NCBI GenBank assembly: GCA_027532905.1
Contig: JAPZUA010000004.1
Coordinates: forward strand, 1 to 64,000
Origin: Magnetospirillum sp.
GTDB lineage: Bacteria; Pseudomonadota; Alphaproteobacteria; CACIAM-22H2
Reading direction: 5' to 3'
Length of the DNA: 64,000 nucleotides
The position numbers were made by a program, and so were the translations under genes. The notes under the pieces are model-generated. The model made no database searches. It was given only the letters and a program-made list of their open reading frames with translations, and had not been told where the DNA came from. Shown here piece after piece: positions 9,612 to 19,583 of this stretch (the first letter of the stretch is position 1; every line of letters begins with the position of its first letter).

Positions 9612-10549
9612 GCCGGCGCCAACACCGCGCAGAACTGGTCGCCGCGATGCTCGGCATTGAGCTTCGCCGCACGTGCGTCGAACGCGGCAAGCTCGGCTTT
9701 CGAGAAGAGCGGCTGCTTCTTTGAATGCGCGTGCGGATCGGCGAGCGGAATGCCGCGTTTGTACTGTTCCGAGCCCCAGAACTGGAAACCGTCAGAATCG
9801 TCGTCGAGCCGTAGCACGCGAAAGCCGTGCTGCTTGGCAAGGCGCGTAAAACTCTCGCGGCTGTGTAAGTAAAGATGCCTTGGCGCATCGAGCTGCACCC
9901 AGTCCACGCCGTAGATGTCGAATGCGGCCGACGAACAGGTGGGCACGCGCATCAGCGCAAACCCATCGGCCGCCACCAGGCGCCGCGCTGCCGCCATCGC
10001 CGCGTGCTGGTCGGGCAGATGTTCGAAACTGTGGTGGAACATCACGAGGCGGTAGCTGCCGCCGACGTCGTCGAGTGTGGCACGCCGCGCGATCGTCGCG
10101 CCGTCGAGCAACACGTCGCCGTCGAGATGCGCGTCGATGCCTTCGGCTGCAAAGCCGAACTGGCGCAGGCGTGCCACGCGTGCACCCTTGCCGCAGCCCA
10201 CATCGAGGATCGCGTCGCTGCGCGCAATGCCCAGCTCGCCCAGCAGCCGCAATTCGCGATTGGGTTTTCTGCCATCGAAAAACCAGCCGAGCAGACCGCC
10301 GCTGCGCTCATACGCCCAAGCAGCACCCAAGCGCCGTTTGAAGCTCGGGCGTTTGGGCAACGCCCCTTCGAGCGAGTAATAAGCGGCCGGATAATACTGC
10401 GCGAGATCGGCCGGAACTTTCGCGATCTGCAGCGCCCCGCAATCGCCGCATTCGAAATAGTCGAACGTCTCGCGCGTGCCGTACATCATCTCGCGCGCGA
10501 GATGATGGCACTTGGGTGCGGCGTTGCAGATATGGCAGACGAGGCTCAT
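9608..10549 (-). CDS. Class I SAM-dependent methyltransferase with N-terminal zinc ribbon
   Basis: A 313-residue protein starting at [15 protein letters not shown]. It has a CxxC...CxxC metal-binding head (CHIC, then [10 protein letters not shown]), then a Rossmann methyltransferase core with [19 protein letters not shown] and [16 protein letters not shown]. The zinc-ribbon-plus-SAM layout is that of methyltransferases acting on small molecules or sugars, including many linked to polysaccharide loci. It lies 10 bp downstream of the MFS gene and is probably co-transcribed with it and the glutamate dehydrogenase gene. Substrate unknown. Confidence 0.85.
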   Translation of the reverse strand: MSLVCHICNAAPKCHHLAREMMYGTRETFDYFECGDCGALQIAKVPADLAQYYPAAYYSLEGALPKRPSFKRRLGAAWAYERSGGLLGWFFDGRKPNRELRLLGELGIARSDAILDVGCGKGARVARLRQFGFAAEGIDAHLDGDVLLDGATIARRATLDDVGGSYRLVMFHHSFEHLPDQHAAMAAARRLVAADGFALMRVPTCSSAAFDIYGVDWVQLDAPRHLYLHSRESFTRLAKQHGFRVLRLDDDSDGFQFWGSEQYKRGIPLADPHAHSKKQPLFSKAELAAFDARAAKLNAEHRGDQFCAVLAPA

Positions 10550-10559
10550 GACCCGATGT

Positions 10560-11807
10560 TTAGCGGATGTCGGGCACTTTGCGCCACAGCACGAAAAGGC
10601 CGAGCACGAAAAACGGCAGGATCGTCGCCATGCCCACGCGTTGGCTCTCGAAAGCCAGCGTGACCGTGCCCAAGATCGCCGGGCCCAGGAAGGCCGTGAT
10701 GCGACCCGACAGCGCAAATAAGCCGAAGACCTGGCCGCGCTGGGCTTCGGGTGCGAGGCGTGCGGCAAGCGAGCGGCTGGCGGCCTGCACGGGACCGAAG
10801 AACGGACCGATCGCAACGCCCAACACCCAGAACGCCGTTTTGGATTGGACCACAAGCAGGGCCGCCCCGATCGCGGTCAGGCACACGAGCCCGATCATGA
10901 TCGTCTTGCGCGAGCCCAAGTGGTCGTCGAGCCACGCAAACGCAAAGGCGCCGATGCCCGCACTCAGATTGAGGGCGATGCCGAAGACGATGACCTCTTC
11001 GAGCTTCATGCCGAACGTGCCCGCGGCATAGATCGCGCCGAACGCAAACAGGGTCGTGAGCCCGTCGGTATAGATCATGTTGGCAAGCAGGAACCAGCCG
11101 ATCGCCGGATTGGCTTTCACGAAGCCGCGCAACGCGGCCATGTCGGCCAAACCCTTCTTGATGGCCGCAAGCGGCGCCATCTGCGGGGGGCCTTCGCGCA
11201 ACACGAGCAGCAGCGGCAACCCGAAGACGAGCCACCAGATTGCGGTGAACGGGCCGACGATGCGCACATGCTCGGCCGCCGAGCGGTCGAGCCCGAAGGG
11301 CGGTGTCGCCGTCTGCACGAAGCCGAACAGGAGGACTGCCAGGCACACGATGCCGCCGACATAGCCAAGCCCCCAGCCCCAGCCCGACACGCGGCCGATC
11401 TCGCCGGGGCCGGCGACCTTCGGCAACAGCGCATTGTAGAAGATCGTCGCAAGCTCGAACGCGACCGTAGCGAGCGCAAACAGCACGAGGGCGAGCATCG
11501 CCGACGACGGATCCGGCTTCGCCCACCACAGGCCCGCGCATGCGCATGCCGCCAGCAGCGTAAACGCCGCGAGATAGGGCTTCTGGCGCCCGCCATGGTC
11601 GGCGACCGCACCCAGGATCGGACCCAGCAGGGCGATGCAGAGGCCCGCGATCGCCGCCGCATGGCCCCACATGGCGGTGCCCGTCACCGGATCGGGCGCG
11701 ACGTTCTGCGTGAAATACGTTGCGAAAATGAACGTCGTGATCACGGCCGGGAAGGCCGACGAGGCCCAGTCGTAAAGGCACCAGCTGAAGACGGTCTTTT
11801 TCGTCAA
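10560..11807 (-). CDS. UMF1/Atg22-type MFS transporter
   Basis: A 415-residue, about 12-helix permease beginning with a TTG at 11807, whose last base position adjoins the TGA of the upstream gene (TTGA overlap), so it is translationally coupled. The opening VFSWCLYDWASSAFPAVI is the characteristic first helix of the UMF1 family of bacterial MFS proteins related to Atg22. A later loop reads DDHLGSRKTIMIGL. The family is thought to export amino acids or metabolites. Position directly after an NAD-glutamate dehydrogenase fits an amino-acid link, but that is inference. Confidence 0.88.
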   Translation of the reverse strand: MTKKTVFSWCLYDWASSAFPAVITTFIFATYFTQNVAPDPVTGTAMWGHAAAIAGLCIALLGPILGAVADHGGRQKPYLAAFTLLAACACAGLWWAKPDPSSAMLALVLFALATVAFELATIFYNALLPKVAGPGEIGRVSGWGWGLGYVGGIVCLAVLLFGFVQTATPPFGLDRSAAEHVRIVGPFTAIWWLVFGLPLLLVLREGPPQMAPLAAIKKGLADMAALRGFVKANPAIGWFLLANMIYTDGLTTLFAFGAIYAAGTFGMKLEEVIVFGIALNLSAGIGAFAFAWLDDHLGSRKTIMIGLVCLTAIGAALLVVQSKTAFWVLGVAIGPFFGPVQAASRSLAARLAPEAQRGQVFGLFALSGRITAFLGPAILGTVTLAFESQRVGMATILPFFVLGLFVLWRKVPDIR

Positions 11808-14800
11808 GCGCCGGCCCCGGCGACGAGAGCGCGCAATTCGCGGCCTGCAACCGTGAGCGCCGCAAGATCGGCGGCCCCGCCGGCGCGCAATTCGCCGAGC
11901 ACGGCTTCGTAGCGCGCCACGCCGGCTTTGTGCAGCGCCAGGAACGCGTCGATGCCGGCGGTATCGCCCGCGGGATCGGCGGTCAATGCGCGCACGGCAA
12001 GGTCCGTCTGCTGCGCGTCGAGATCGTCGACCGTCGCCGCGATCGCGCGCACGGCCCATGTGCTGCGCGCCGGGATGCGGGCGGCCGTCTCGCGCAGCCA
12101 ATCGAAGCCGAGCCTTGCACCCAATGCGAAGTAGATCTGCGCCACATGGCGCATGCTGGCTTTCGTCTGGCGCTGGATGCGTACGAGATCGAGCGCTGCC
12201 GCAAGGTCGCCCAAGGCGGCCACGTCGCTTGCAAGGCTTGCGGGCACGCCGCCCGCGACAAGTTTGCCGGAACGCGCGGCGAATGCCGCCTGGCGCTCGT
12301 AGTCGAGGGCCGCCCCGATCTCGCGCTTGAGCTCGGCAATGCCGCCGCCGTAGATGCCCAAAGCTGCCGCAATGTCGAAAGCGGGCTCGAGATTGCGCAA
12401 GATCCACGTTGTGGCCTTGTCGAGAATCTCCATCGTGGAGCGCAGCATGCCGAGATGCAACGCTGCTTCAGCCTTGTTGTCGAGCGCTTCGACCTGCGCC
12501 CAGATGCCGAGCAGCCCGAACGCGTCGCGCGCGAGCAGATAGGCGCGCGCCACGTCGCCGGGGCTGCACGCGCTGCGCTCGCCCTGGTCGAACGCAAAAC
12601 CGATGCCGCAGCGATTGACGAGCGAGTTGGTGACCATCGTCGCCACGATCTCGCGGCGTAGCGGATGTTTGAGGATCGCGTCCTTGTGGCCGCGGCGCAG
12701 CGCATGCGGGAAATATTTGACGAGATCGCCGGCAAGATACGGATCGTCCGGCAGCCTGCTTGCCAACAGATCCTCGTAGAGCCCCATCTTGGCGTAGGCG
12801 AGCATCACGGCAAGCTCGGGCCGCGTGAGGCCCTTGGACGCCGCCGCGCGTGCTGCCAGCGCCTCGTCGTCGGGCAAAAACTCGATCGCCCGATTGAGGC
12901 GGCCGGTCTTCTCCTGATGGCGCATCAACCGCGCAATGCGTTCGATCCCGGCCGACCCCTCGGCCTCGGCCAAACTGATCGCCTGGGTCTGCAGATAATT
13001 GTCGCGCAAGACCTGCAGGCCGAGCTCGTCGGTCATCTCGGCGAGCAGCACGTCGCGCTGTTTGAGCGTCATGTCGCCCTGCGCCATCACGGCACCGAGC
13101 AGGATCTTGATATTGACCTCGTGATCGGACGTAGCGACGCCGGCCGAATTGTCGATGGCGTCGGTGTTGATGCGCCCGCCCTTGGCCGCGTATTCGATGC
13201 GACCGCGCTGTGTTGCACCCAGATTGGCCCCTTCGCCCACCACGCGCGCGCGGATGTCGGCCCCGTTCACGCGGATTGCATCGTTCGCACGGTCGCCCGC
13301 CTCGGCGTTGGTTTCGCTCGAGGCTTTGATGTAGTTGCCGATACCGCCGAACCACAGGAGATCGACTTCGGCCAGCAGCATCGCTTTCATGAGCTCGAAC
13401 GGCGTGGCGCTGTCGGCCGCAATGCCGAATAGCTGCTTGATCTCGCGGGTGAGCTTGATCGACTTCGCCTTGCGGTCGAACACGCCCCCGCCCTCGGAGA
13501 TCAGCTTCGTGTCGTAATCGGCCCAGGACGAGCGCGGCAGCTTGAACATGCGCGCGCGCTCGGCAAACGCCGCCTCGGCGTCCGGATTGGGGTCGATGAA
13601 GATGTGGCGATGGTCGAAAGCACCCACGAGCTTCGTGAAGCGCGAACGCAGCAAGCCGTTGCCGAACACGTCGCCCGACATATCGCCAACGCCCACGCAG
13701 GTATGCGCTTGGCTCTGCGTGTCGATGCCCATTTCGCGGAAATGGCGCTTGACCGCTTCCCAAGCCCCGCGCGCGGTGATGCCCATGCCCTTGTGGTCGT
13801 AGCCCGCCGACCCGCCCGAGGCGAAGGCGTCGCCGAGCCAATGGCCGTATTCGATCGATATCGCGTTGGCGATGTCGGAGAAGGTGGCCGTCCCTTTGTC
13901 GGCCGCGACCACGAGATAGGGATCGTCGCCGTCGCGCCGCACGACGCTTCGGGGCGGCACGATTTTGCCGGCCACGATGTTGTCGGTGATGTCGAGGAGC
14001 CCGCGCATCAGCGTCTGGTAGCAGGCAATGCCCTCGGCCATGTAGGCCTCGCGGCCCGCTTCGGCCGGCGGCGGGCGCTTCACGAAGAAGCCGCCCTTCG
14101 AGCCCACGGGTACGATCACGGCGTTTTTGACCATCTGGGCCTTGATGAGACCCAGGATTTCGGTGCGGAAATCCTCGCGCCGGTCGGACCAGCGAATGCC
14201 GCCGCGCGCGACCTTGCCGCCGCGCAGATGCACGGCTTCCACGCGCGTCGAATAGATCCACACTTCCACGAGCGGGCGCGGCAGCGGCAGTTCGTCGATC
14301 CTCTGGCTGTCGAACTTGATCGACAGATACGTCTTGGCCGCACCGTCCGGCCCGGCCTGGAAATAGTTGGTGCGCAACGCCGCCTGCAGCAGATTGAGGA
14401 AGCGGCGCAGGATGCGGTCTTCGTCGAGATTGGCGACGTCGTCGAGCAGATGCGCAATTTCGACGACGATGCCGCGCACGGTCGTATCGCGGTCGCCCGA
14501 AAAAGCCGGGTCGTGGCACGCCATGAAGAAGTCGACCAAGCGGCGCGCGATCTTCGGGTGGCGGGCGAGCGTGTCTTCCATATAAGGCTGGCTGAACGGA
14601 ATGCCCGCTTGGCGCAGATAGGCGGCCAAAGCGCGCAAGACCGTGACCTCGCGCGTCGACATGGCGGCCGACAGCACGAGCCGGTTGAAGCCGTCGGACG
14701 CGGCATTGCCGGCCCACACGGCGGCAAACGCCTCCTCGAACAGCGGCTTCACGCGCGCCAAATCGACGACGCTGCCCGCATGCACCACAAGCGAGAGATC

Positions 14801-16654
14801 GTGCATGTAGACGTCGCCTGCCGCGCGTGCGGCGGCGGCGTTGAGCGGCTGGATACGAAACGGCTCTTCCGTCATCACTTTGAGGCCCATGCTCTCGAGC
14901 ATCGGCAACACGTCGGACAAAGGGACCGGCGAGTTGCGGTGGAAGATGCGCAAGCGCAATTCGTTTTCGGCCGCTTCGACGCTGCGATAGAGATTGAGGG
15001 CGAGCGTGGTTTCGCCGGCGAGGACCGCTTCGATCGAAGCGATATCGGCGACCGCCTGCTCGGGCGTGAAATGCTCGCGATACGCGGCCGGAAAGGCCGA
15101 TTGGAAGCGGCGCAGCTTGGCAAGGCCGCGCTCTTCGCCGGCGGCTGCCACAAGCACGTCTTTGAGACGGTCGGCAAAACCGCGCCCGGCCTCGACGAGC
15201 TGTGCTTCGACGTCTTCCACGCGAATTTCCGGGATCGCTCCCGGCGTGGTGCCGACGATGAAATGGCAGCGCACAAGAGCGCTGTCGTCGGCCAAGGTCA
15301 CGTAGAAGGCCGATTTGCGGCCCGCATAGGCCTTGGCGAGGATCGTGTGGAAATTGTCGCGCAGCTCGGTGTTGAAGCGGTCGCGTGGCGCATAGACGAG
15401 GGCGGACACGAACCGGTCGAACGGATCGCGGCGCAGGAAGAGGGCGATGCGCTGGCGCTCCTGCAGACGCAGAATGCCGAGGGCCGTCTCGTAGAGCTCG
15501 TCGACCGTGCTCTGGAACAGCTCCTCGCGCGGATAGGTCTCGAGGATGTGCTGGAGCGCCTTGGCATTGTGCCCGTCGGACGCAAAATCGGCCTTGGCGA
15601 CGACGGACGCGACCTTGTCGCGCAGCAGCGGGATTTCGCGCGGGCGCTGCATGTATGCAGCCGAGGTGAACAGGCCCAAAAACACTTTTTCGCCAACGAC
15701 CGTGCCGTCGGCGTCGTAGACCTTGATGCCGATCGCATCGAGATAGGCCGCCCGATGCACGCTTGAACGGCGGTTGGCTTTGGCGACGCGCAACAGGTCG
15801 GGCGCGCGCACAAAATGCTGCAAAGTGGCCGGCAGTTCGGCGATGCGGCGCAGCACGTCGAACACCACGAAGCTTTCGGTGCGCGCAAGCCCGAGGCCGG
15901 AGCCCGCCTTTACCACACTGCGGAAGGTCGTGCCTTCGCCGTGGTATTCGTATTCGCGATATCCCAAAAAGGTGAAATTGTCGGCCGCAAGCCACGCGAG
16001 GAAATCGCGCGTGGTGGCGATTTCGGCGGCCTCGCGGGGCGGCGGAGCTGCCGCAAAACCGTCGACGACGCTCTGCACATGGCCCAGCATCGTGCGCCAA
16101 TCAACGACGCAGGCACGCACGTCGTCGAGCACGTCCTGGATGCCGTCGCGGATAGTCTCGAGTTGGGCTTGGTCGCCTTGCGCGTCGATCTCGACATGCA
16201 TGAAGCTTTCGCGCCCCCCCTCCTCGCCGAGGCCGAGGGCCGCCCCGCCCTCGTCGCGCACGACCGCAACGACCGGGTGGATGACCAAATGAACGGACAA
16301 TTCGCGCCGGTTGATTTCGGCCGTGATCGAATCGACCAGGAACGGCATGTCGTCGTTGACGATCTCGACGACCGTGTGGTTCGAGTGCCAGCCATGTTCG
16401 GACAGGCGCGGATTGTAGACGCGCACTTTGGCCTTGGCGGGCCCGCGCGCGCGCCCAAACGACCACAGAGCCAGCGCCGAGCCGTAGAGATCCTCGGGGC
16501 TGCGCTCGGCGAGGTCGTCGGCCGCGACATTCGCGTAGAACCGCTTGATGAAAGCCTCGGCCGTATCGGCGGCGGCCCCGGACATGCGCTGGCGGGCAAG
16601 GCTTGCCACGCGCGCGAGGATCTCGGTCTTGCGGCTTTCGGCGCGGATCGGCAT
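11804..16654 (-). CDS. gdhZ: Large NAD-specific glutamate dehydrogenase
   Basis: A 1616-residue protein of the roughly 180-kDa NAD-GDH class. The long N-terminal regulatory part has ACT-like modules, for example WHSNHTVVEIVNDDMPFLVDSI. The catalytic core lies around residues 700-1150: GGIRWSDRREDFRTEILGL, VPVGSKGGFFVK, and GYDHKGMGITARGAWEAVKRHF, then MSGDVFGNGLL in the NAD domain. It oxidatively deaminates glutamate to 2-oxoglutarate in the cytoplasm. Length and motif order are normal for alphaproteobacteria. Long open frames on the opposite strand across this gene are composition artefacts. Confidence 0.96.
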   Translation of the reverse strand: MPIRAESRKTEILARVASLARQRMSGAAADTAEAFIKRFYANVAADDLAERSPEDLYGSALALWSFGRARGPAKAKVRVYNPRLSEHGWHSNHTVVEIVNDDMPFLVDSITAEINRRELSVHLVIHPVVAVVRDEGGAALGLGEEGGRESFMHVEIDAQGDQAQLETIRDGIQDVLDDVRACVVDWRTMLGHVQSVVDGFAAAPPPREAAEIATTRDFLAWLAADNFTFLGYREYEYHGEGTTFRSVVKAGSGLGLARTESFVVFDVLRRIAELPATLQHFVRAPDLLRVAKANRRSSVHRAAYLDAIGIKVYDADGTVVGEKVFLGLFTSAAYMQRPREIPLLRDKVASVVAKADFASDGHNAKALQHILETYPREELFQSTVDELYETALGILRLQERQRIALFLRRDPFDRFVSALVYAPRDRFNTELRDNFHTILAKAYAGRKSAFYVTLADDSALVRCHFIVGTTPGAIPEIRVEDVEAQLVEAGRGFADRLKDVLVAAAGEERGLAKLRRFQSAFPAAYREHFTPEQAVADIASIEAVLAGETTLALNLYRSVEAAENELRLRIFHRNSPVPLSDVLPMLESMGLKVMTEEPFRIQPLNAAAARAAGDVYMHDLSLVVHAGSVVDLARVKPLFEEAFAAVWAGNAASDGFNRLVLSAAMSTREVTVLRALAAYLRQAGIPFSQPYMEDTLARHPKIARRLVDFFMACHDPAFSGDRDTTVRGIVVEIAHLLDDVANLDEDRILRRFLNLLQAALRTNYFQAGPDGAAKTYLSIKFDSQRIDELPLPRPLVEVWIYSTRVEAVHLRGGKVARGGIRWSDRREDFRTEILGLIKAQMVKNAVIVPVGSKGGFFVKRPPPAEAGREAYMAEGIACYQTLMRGLLDITDNIVAGKIVPPRSVVRRDGDDPYLVVAADKGTATFSDIANAISIEYGHWLGDAFASGGSAGYDHKGMGITARGAWEAVKRHFREMGIDTQSQAHTCVGVGDMSGDVFGNGLLRSRFTKLVGAFDHRHIFIDPNPDAEAAFAERARMFKLPRSSWADYDTKLISEGGGVFDRKAKSIKLTREIKQLFGIAADSATPFELMKAMLLAEVDLLWFGGIGNYIKASSETNAEAGDRANDAIRVNGADIRARVVGEGANLGATQRGRIEYAAKGGRINTDAIDNSAGVATSDHEVNIKILLGAVMAQGDMTLKQRDVLLAEMTDELGLQVLRDNYLQTQAISLAEAEGSAGIERIARLMRHQEKTGRLNRAIEFLPDDEALAARAAASKGLTRPELAVMLAYAKMGLYEDLLASRLPDDPYLAGDLVKYFPHALRRGHKDAILKHPLRREIVATMVTNSLVNRCGIGFAFDQGERSACSPGDVARAYLLARDAFGLLGIWAQVEALDNKAEAALHLGMLRSTMEILDKATTWILRNLEPAFDIAAALGIYGGGIAELKREIGAALDYERQAAFAARSGKLVAGGVPASLASDVAALGDLAAALDLVRIQRQTKASMRHVAQIYFALGARLGFDWLRETAARIPARSTWAVRAIAATVDDLDAQQTDLAVRALTADPAGDTAGIDAFLALHKAGVARYEAVLGELRAGGAADLAALTVAGRELRALVAGAGA

Positions 16655-16842
16655 GGCAGCTCCCCGGATGAATCCCGATTTTACACTTGGGACCGTGATA
16701 TTTCTGCGACATCATAGGCCGAATTGTTGCGGCCGGGCAAAAGCTCGGGCATTTTCGCCGTAACTATCCCACTCTGGGGGTGGAATATAGGGGCGCGAAA
16801 AGCCGTTGCTGGGGGTCCGGAAAGGGTAGATTGAGGGCAAAA

Positions 16843-17772
16843 ATGACGTTACTTAAGGCAAACAGCCAGTCGCAAGAGCACCCGCCTTTGTCCGCAAACC
16901 TGCCCCCATCGGCCGATCCGACGTCCCCTGCCTGGGTCCCGCTGTTGGCGTGGTGCACGCGCCGCTTCCATCCGAAGGGCACGGACCGCGTCGTGCGTGC
17001 ACTCCATCCGCCCGGCAACGCGCGGCCGGTGCGCACCGTGCTCAACTACGACCAGGGCATGGTCATCAATATCGACACGCACTCGTTTCTCGAGTGGTAC
17101 ATCTATTTTTACGGCGCCTTCCGCCCGCAAATCTCGAAGCTTTTGAACCGCATGCTGCGCCCGGGCCAGGTCGCGTTCGACATCGGCTCGAATATCGGCA
17201 TGCATGCGATGATCATGGCCAACCGCGTGGGGCCCACGGGCCAAGTGCACGTGTTCGAGCCCGATCCGCATCCGATGGGCCGGCTCAAAGCCAACATGAA
17301 TCTGAACGGCCTTGCCAACGTGGTGTTGAACCAGGCAGCGATTTCGAGCCGCACGGAAACGCGCCAGCTCTTCTTGCACGACGACACGATCGGCAATTTT
17401 GCCAATGCTTCGCTGCAGGCCGCAAATGTCGGCCGCTCGACCACGACGATCGACATGAAAGTCTGGTCGCTCGACGACTACGTCGCCGCCAACCCGATCC
17501 CGCGCTTGGATGTAATCAAGCTCTTGGCGCAGGGCGAGGAATGGAACGCGCTGCAAGGCGGCATCGAGACGATCAAGCGCTACCGCCCGAAAATCTTCTT
17601 CCTGTGGGAGCCGTCCTACTGGGCACGCCAGTCGCTGTGCCTGATGGACGCGGTGCGCTTCTTCAAGGAACTCGGCTACGCCGCGTATCAAGTCGAGTTC
17701 GGCGCACGTCGCCCGGTCACCGAAGAAATCCCGATGGGCCAGGTGCTGCTGGCAGTCCCCGACCGGCTTTAG
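16843..17772 (+). CDS. FkbM-family methyltransferase
   Basis: From the ATG at 16843, preceded by GAGGGCAAAA, the protein has 309 residues. It has the FkbM SAM-binding opening FDIGSNIGMHAMIMA, then VHVFEPDPHPMGRLKANM. It ends YQVEFG...GQVLLAVP, as the family does. Where most FkbM proteins have a KIDVEGFE-type motif, this one reads VIKLLAQGEEWNALQGG, losing the usual acidic residue after KI. FkbM enzymes O-methylate sugars, lipids or natural products. Its stop faces the radical SAM gene only 3 bp away. The methyl acceptor is unknown. Confidence 0.88.
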   Translation: MTLLKANSQSQEHPPLSANLPPSADPTSPAWVPLLAWCTRRFHPKGTDRVVRALHPPGNARPVRTVLNYDQGMVINIDTHSFLEWYIYFYGAFRPQISKLLNRMLRPGQVAFDIGSNIGMHAMIMANRVGPTGQVHVFEPDPHPMGRLKANMNLNGLANVVLNQAAISSRTETRQLFLHDDTIGNFANASLQAANVGRSTTTIDMKVWSLDDYVAANPIPRLDVIKLLAQGEEWNALQGGIETIKRYRPKIFFLWEPSYWARQSLCLMDAVRFFKELGYAAYQVEFGARRPVTEEIPMGQVLLAVPDRL

Positions 17773-17775
17773 GGC

Positions 17776-19359
17776 TTACTCGACGGCTTGGCCCTGGGCC
17801 GCCGTGTTGCGCAGGATGAAGTCGGGCAGGCCCTGACCCATCGAATGCTCGAAGCGCATCGCCGCACGGCCCGGATTGAACGGGATGTTCAGCACGTCGC
17901 GCACGCGCGTCTCGAGCTTGTTGCGCTGGGCGACGATTTCTTCCGAAGACAGATGGTCGGTGAACACGAAGGCGCGGTAGCCGCCGTTCGGATCGCCCTT
18001 GTAGTATTCGGGCGTCGTCATGAAGTCGACCTCGTAGGAATGCAGCCGGTCGCCGTGCTTGCTCTGCGTGAAGGTCCACACACCCTTCTGGCTCTCGTGC
18101 GGCACCGCGAGATCGTAGTAGGGCGTGCCGGGATAGGTGGTGATGACCGTGCAGTCGAAATCATCGACCTGCATCTTGATGAGCCAATCTTCGATGTCCT
18201 GGATCGACTGGGCGGATTCGCCCGGATGGCCGACCGACATCAGCGCCTTGATCTTGAGATTGTGGCGCTTGGCGATCTCGACCGCGCGCGTGTTGTCGTC
18301 GAGCGAGGCGCGCTTCTCGATGTTTTCGAGGATGCGCGGGTTGGCGGCTTCGAAGCCGCACAGCAGCCAGCGGAAGCCCGCCCGGTACATGGCTTCGGCC
18401 TGCGCGTCGGTGAACAGTTCCGACTTCACGAAGCCGCGCAGGCGGAACTCCACGCCGTGCTTCATCTGCAAGTCGGTGAGCGCGTTCATGAGCTCGACCA
18501 TCGACTTGTTCACGTTCAATTCGTCGTCGTAGAACATGTAGCCGGTGTAGCCGTAGTCGAGATAGAGACGCTCGACCTCGTCGACGATCGCCTTGGTCGG
18601 GCGCGTGCGGATCACGCGCAGGCTCTTGGAGTTGCGCCCGCCGCAGAAGCCGCAATTGAACGGGCAGCCGAGCTGGGCGATGAGGCTCGTGGCCGGGAAG
18701 GATTCGACCGTGTATTTGTAGCTCTTCAAATCGACGAGATGGCGTGCCGGCTCCGGCGTGCGCGTGTAGATCTCGTCGTTCATGAAGAAGCCGCCCTTCA
18801 TGTCGTCGCCATCGACGACCTTGGGGGGCTGGGCGAGCGTAATCGCGCTGAACACGGCAAGCTCGCCGTCGCCCGCCACCATCACGTCGAAAATGTCTTC
18901 GAGCTGCTTGGCGGCTTTGGTCGCACGGCCGAACGAGGTGCGCCCGAACTTGTTTTCGAGCTTCACGGCCGCATAGGTCAGCGTCACGTGCGGGCCGCCC
19001 AGCACCAGACGCAGATCGTCGCGCACGGCGCGCAGGCGCTGGGCGATCAACGCCACGGCCGGCAATTGCGGCGTGGTCGCGGTGATGCCGAACACGGTGT
19101 CTTGCGTCTTGCGCGCGTAGGTCTCGAGCGCGTCGAGATAATTGGCGATGCCCGACAGGTCGAGCAGGTTCACATGGATGCCCTTGCGCTCAAGGGCCGC
19201 CGCGACCTTCAGCACGCCCAAGCTCACGAACACGCGCTCGTCCAAAAGGAACGACGAGGGCGGGATCACCAGCGTGATCGACCGGTGGAACTGGTCGAGC
19301 ATCGTCGGGAGGATTTTGGGCGCAAAATCCGGGAGGGGTGCGTGCAGCGGCAAGGCCAT
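17776..19359 (-). CDS. Cobalamin-binding-type radical SAM protein
   Basis: A 527-residue protein. The N-terminal 200 residues form a B12-binding-like Rossmann domain (LVIPPSSFLLDERVFVSLG, then VFGITATTPQLPAVALI, LRLVLGGPHVTL) without the DxHxxG cobalamin His motif, so cobalamin binding is uncertain. The radical SAM core has the CxxxCxxC cluster motif in LGCPFNCGFCGGRN, followed by YMFYDDELNVNK and GFEAANPRILENIEKRA. The family includes methyltransferases and cyclases of hopanoid, lipid and peptide pathways. It closes a minus-strand group with an SGNH hydrolase and a flippase/ligase fusion, which hints at lipid or glycan tailoring. The start at 19359 is the best ATG but has a weak ribosome site. 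Confidence 0.85.
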   Translation of the reverse strand: MALPLHAPLPDFAPKILPTMLDQFHRSITLVIPPSSFLLDERVFVSLGVLKVAAALERKGIHVNLLDLSGIANYLDALETYARKTQDTVFGITATTPQLPAVALIAQRLRAVRDDLRLVLGGPHVTLTYAAVKLENKFGRTSFGRATKAAKQLEDIFDVMVAGDGELAVFSAITLAQPPKVVDGDDMKGGFFMNDEIYTRTPEPARHLVDLKSYKYTVESFPATSLIAQLGCPFNCGFCGGRNSKSLRVIRTRPTKAIVDEVERLYLDYGYTGYMFYDDELNVNKSMVELMNALTDLQMKHGVEFRLRGFVKSELFTDAQAEAMYRAGFRWLLCGFEAANPRILENIEKRASLDDNTRAVEIAKRHNLKIKALMSVGHPGESAQSIQDIEDWLIKMQVDDFDCTVITTYPGTPYYDLAVPHESQKGVWTFTQSKHGDRLHSYEVDFMTTPEYYKGDPNGGYRAFVFTDHLSSEEIVAQRNKLETRVRDVLNIPFNPGRAAMRFEHSMGQGLPDFILRNTAAQGQAVE

Positions 19360-19456
19360 GGCGATCACTTGGTGCGGGGGGGGAACGGTTTGTCCACTCT
19401 TCGACGCGATAATGTAGTTTGGAACCGCTATAAAGGAAAGTGCTGGGAGTAACGAC

Positions 19457-19582
19457 TTACCACATGGGATAAATATCTTTTGTCGCCTCTTCCTTGCTTT
19501 TGCGTTTGGCGCGCGCGCGCAGCACGGCGCCGATCCCGAGCACCAAAACCAACGCGACACCGCCGATCCAAAGCCACTCCAT
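19457..19582 (-). CDS. Small single-pass membrane protein (41 aa)
   Basis: A 41-residue reading frame that starts one base after the SGNH hydrolase stop (TGAAATG), with a strong GAGGAA ribosome site. It consists of MEWLWIGGVALVLVLGIG as one hydrophobic helix, then an arginine/lysine-rich tail (RARAKRKSKEE) ending KDIYPMW. The layout suggests a bitopic membrane peptide with a cytoplasmic basic tail. I do not recognise a family. The tight coupling argues that it is a real gene rather than noise. Confidence 0.6.
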   Translation of the reverse strand: MEWLWIGGVALVLVLGIGAVLRARAKRKSKEEATKDIYPMW

Positions 19583-19583
19583 T

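Noticed and set aside
13604-15766. A 720-codon open frame on the plus strand opposite the glutamate dehydrogenase gene
   Set aside because: It mirrors codon bias of gdhZ in GC-rich DNA, has His/Arg/Asp-rich low-similarity content and no recognisable domain or ribosome site.
12468-16100. A 1210-codon minus-strand frame overlapping gdhZ in another phase
   Set aside because: Arg/Ala-rich frame-shadow of the true dehydrogenase frame, which has all family motifs.
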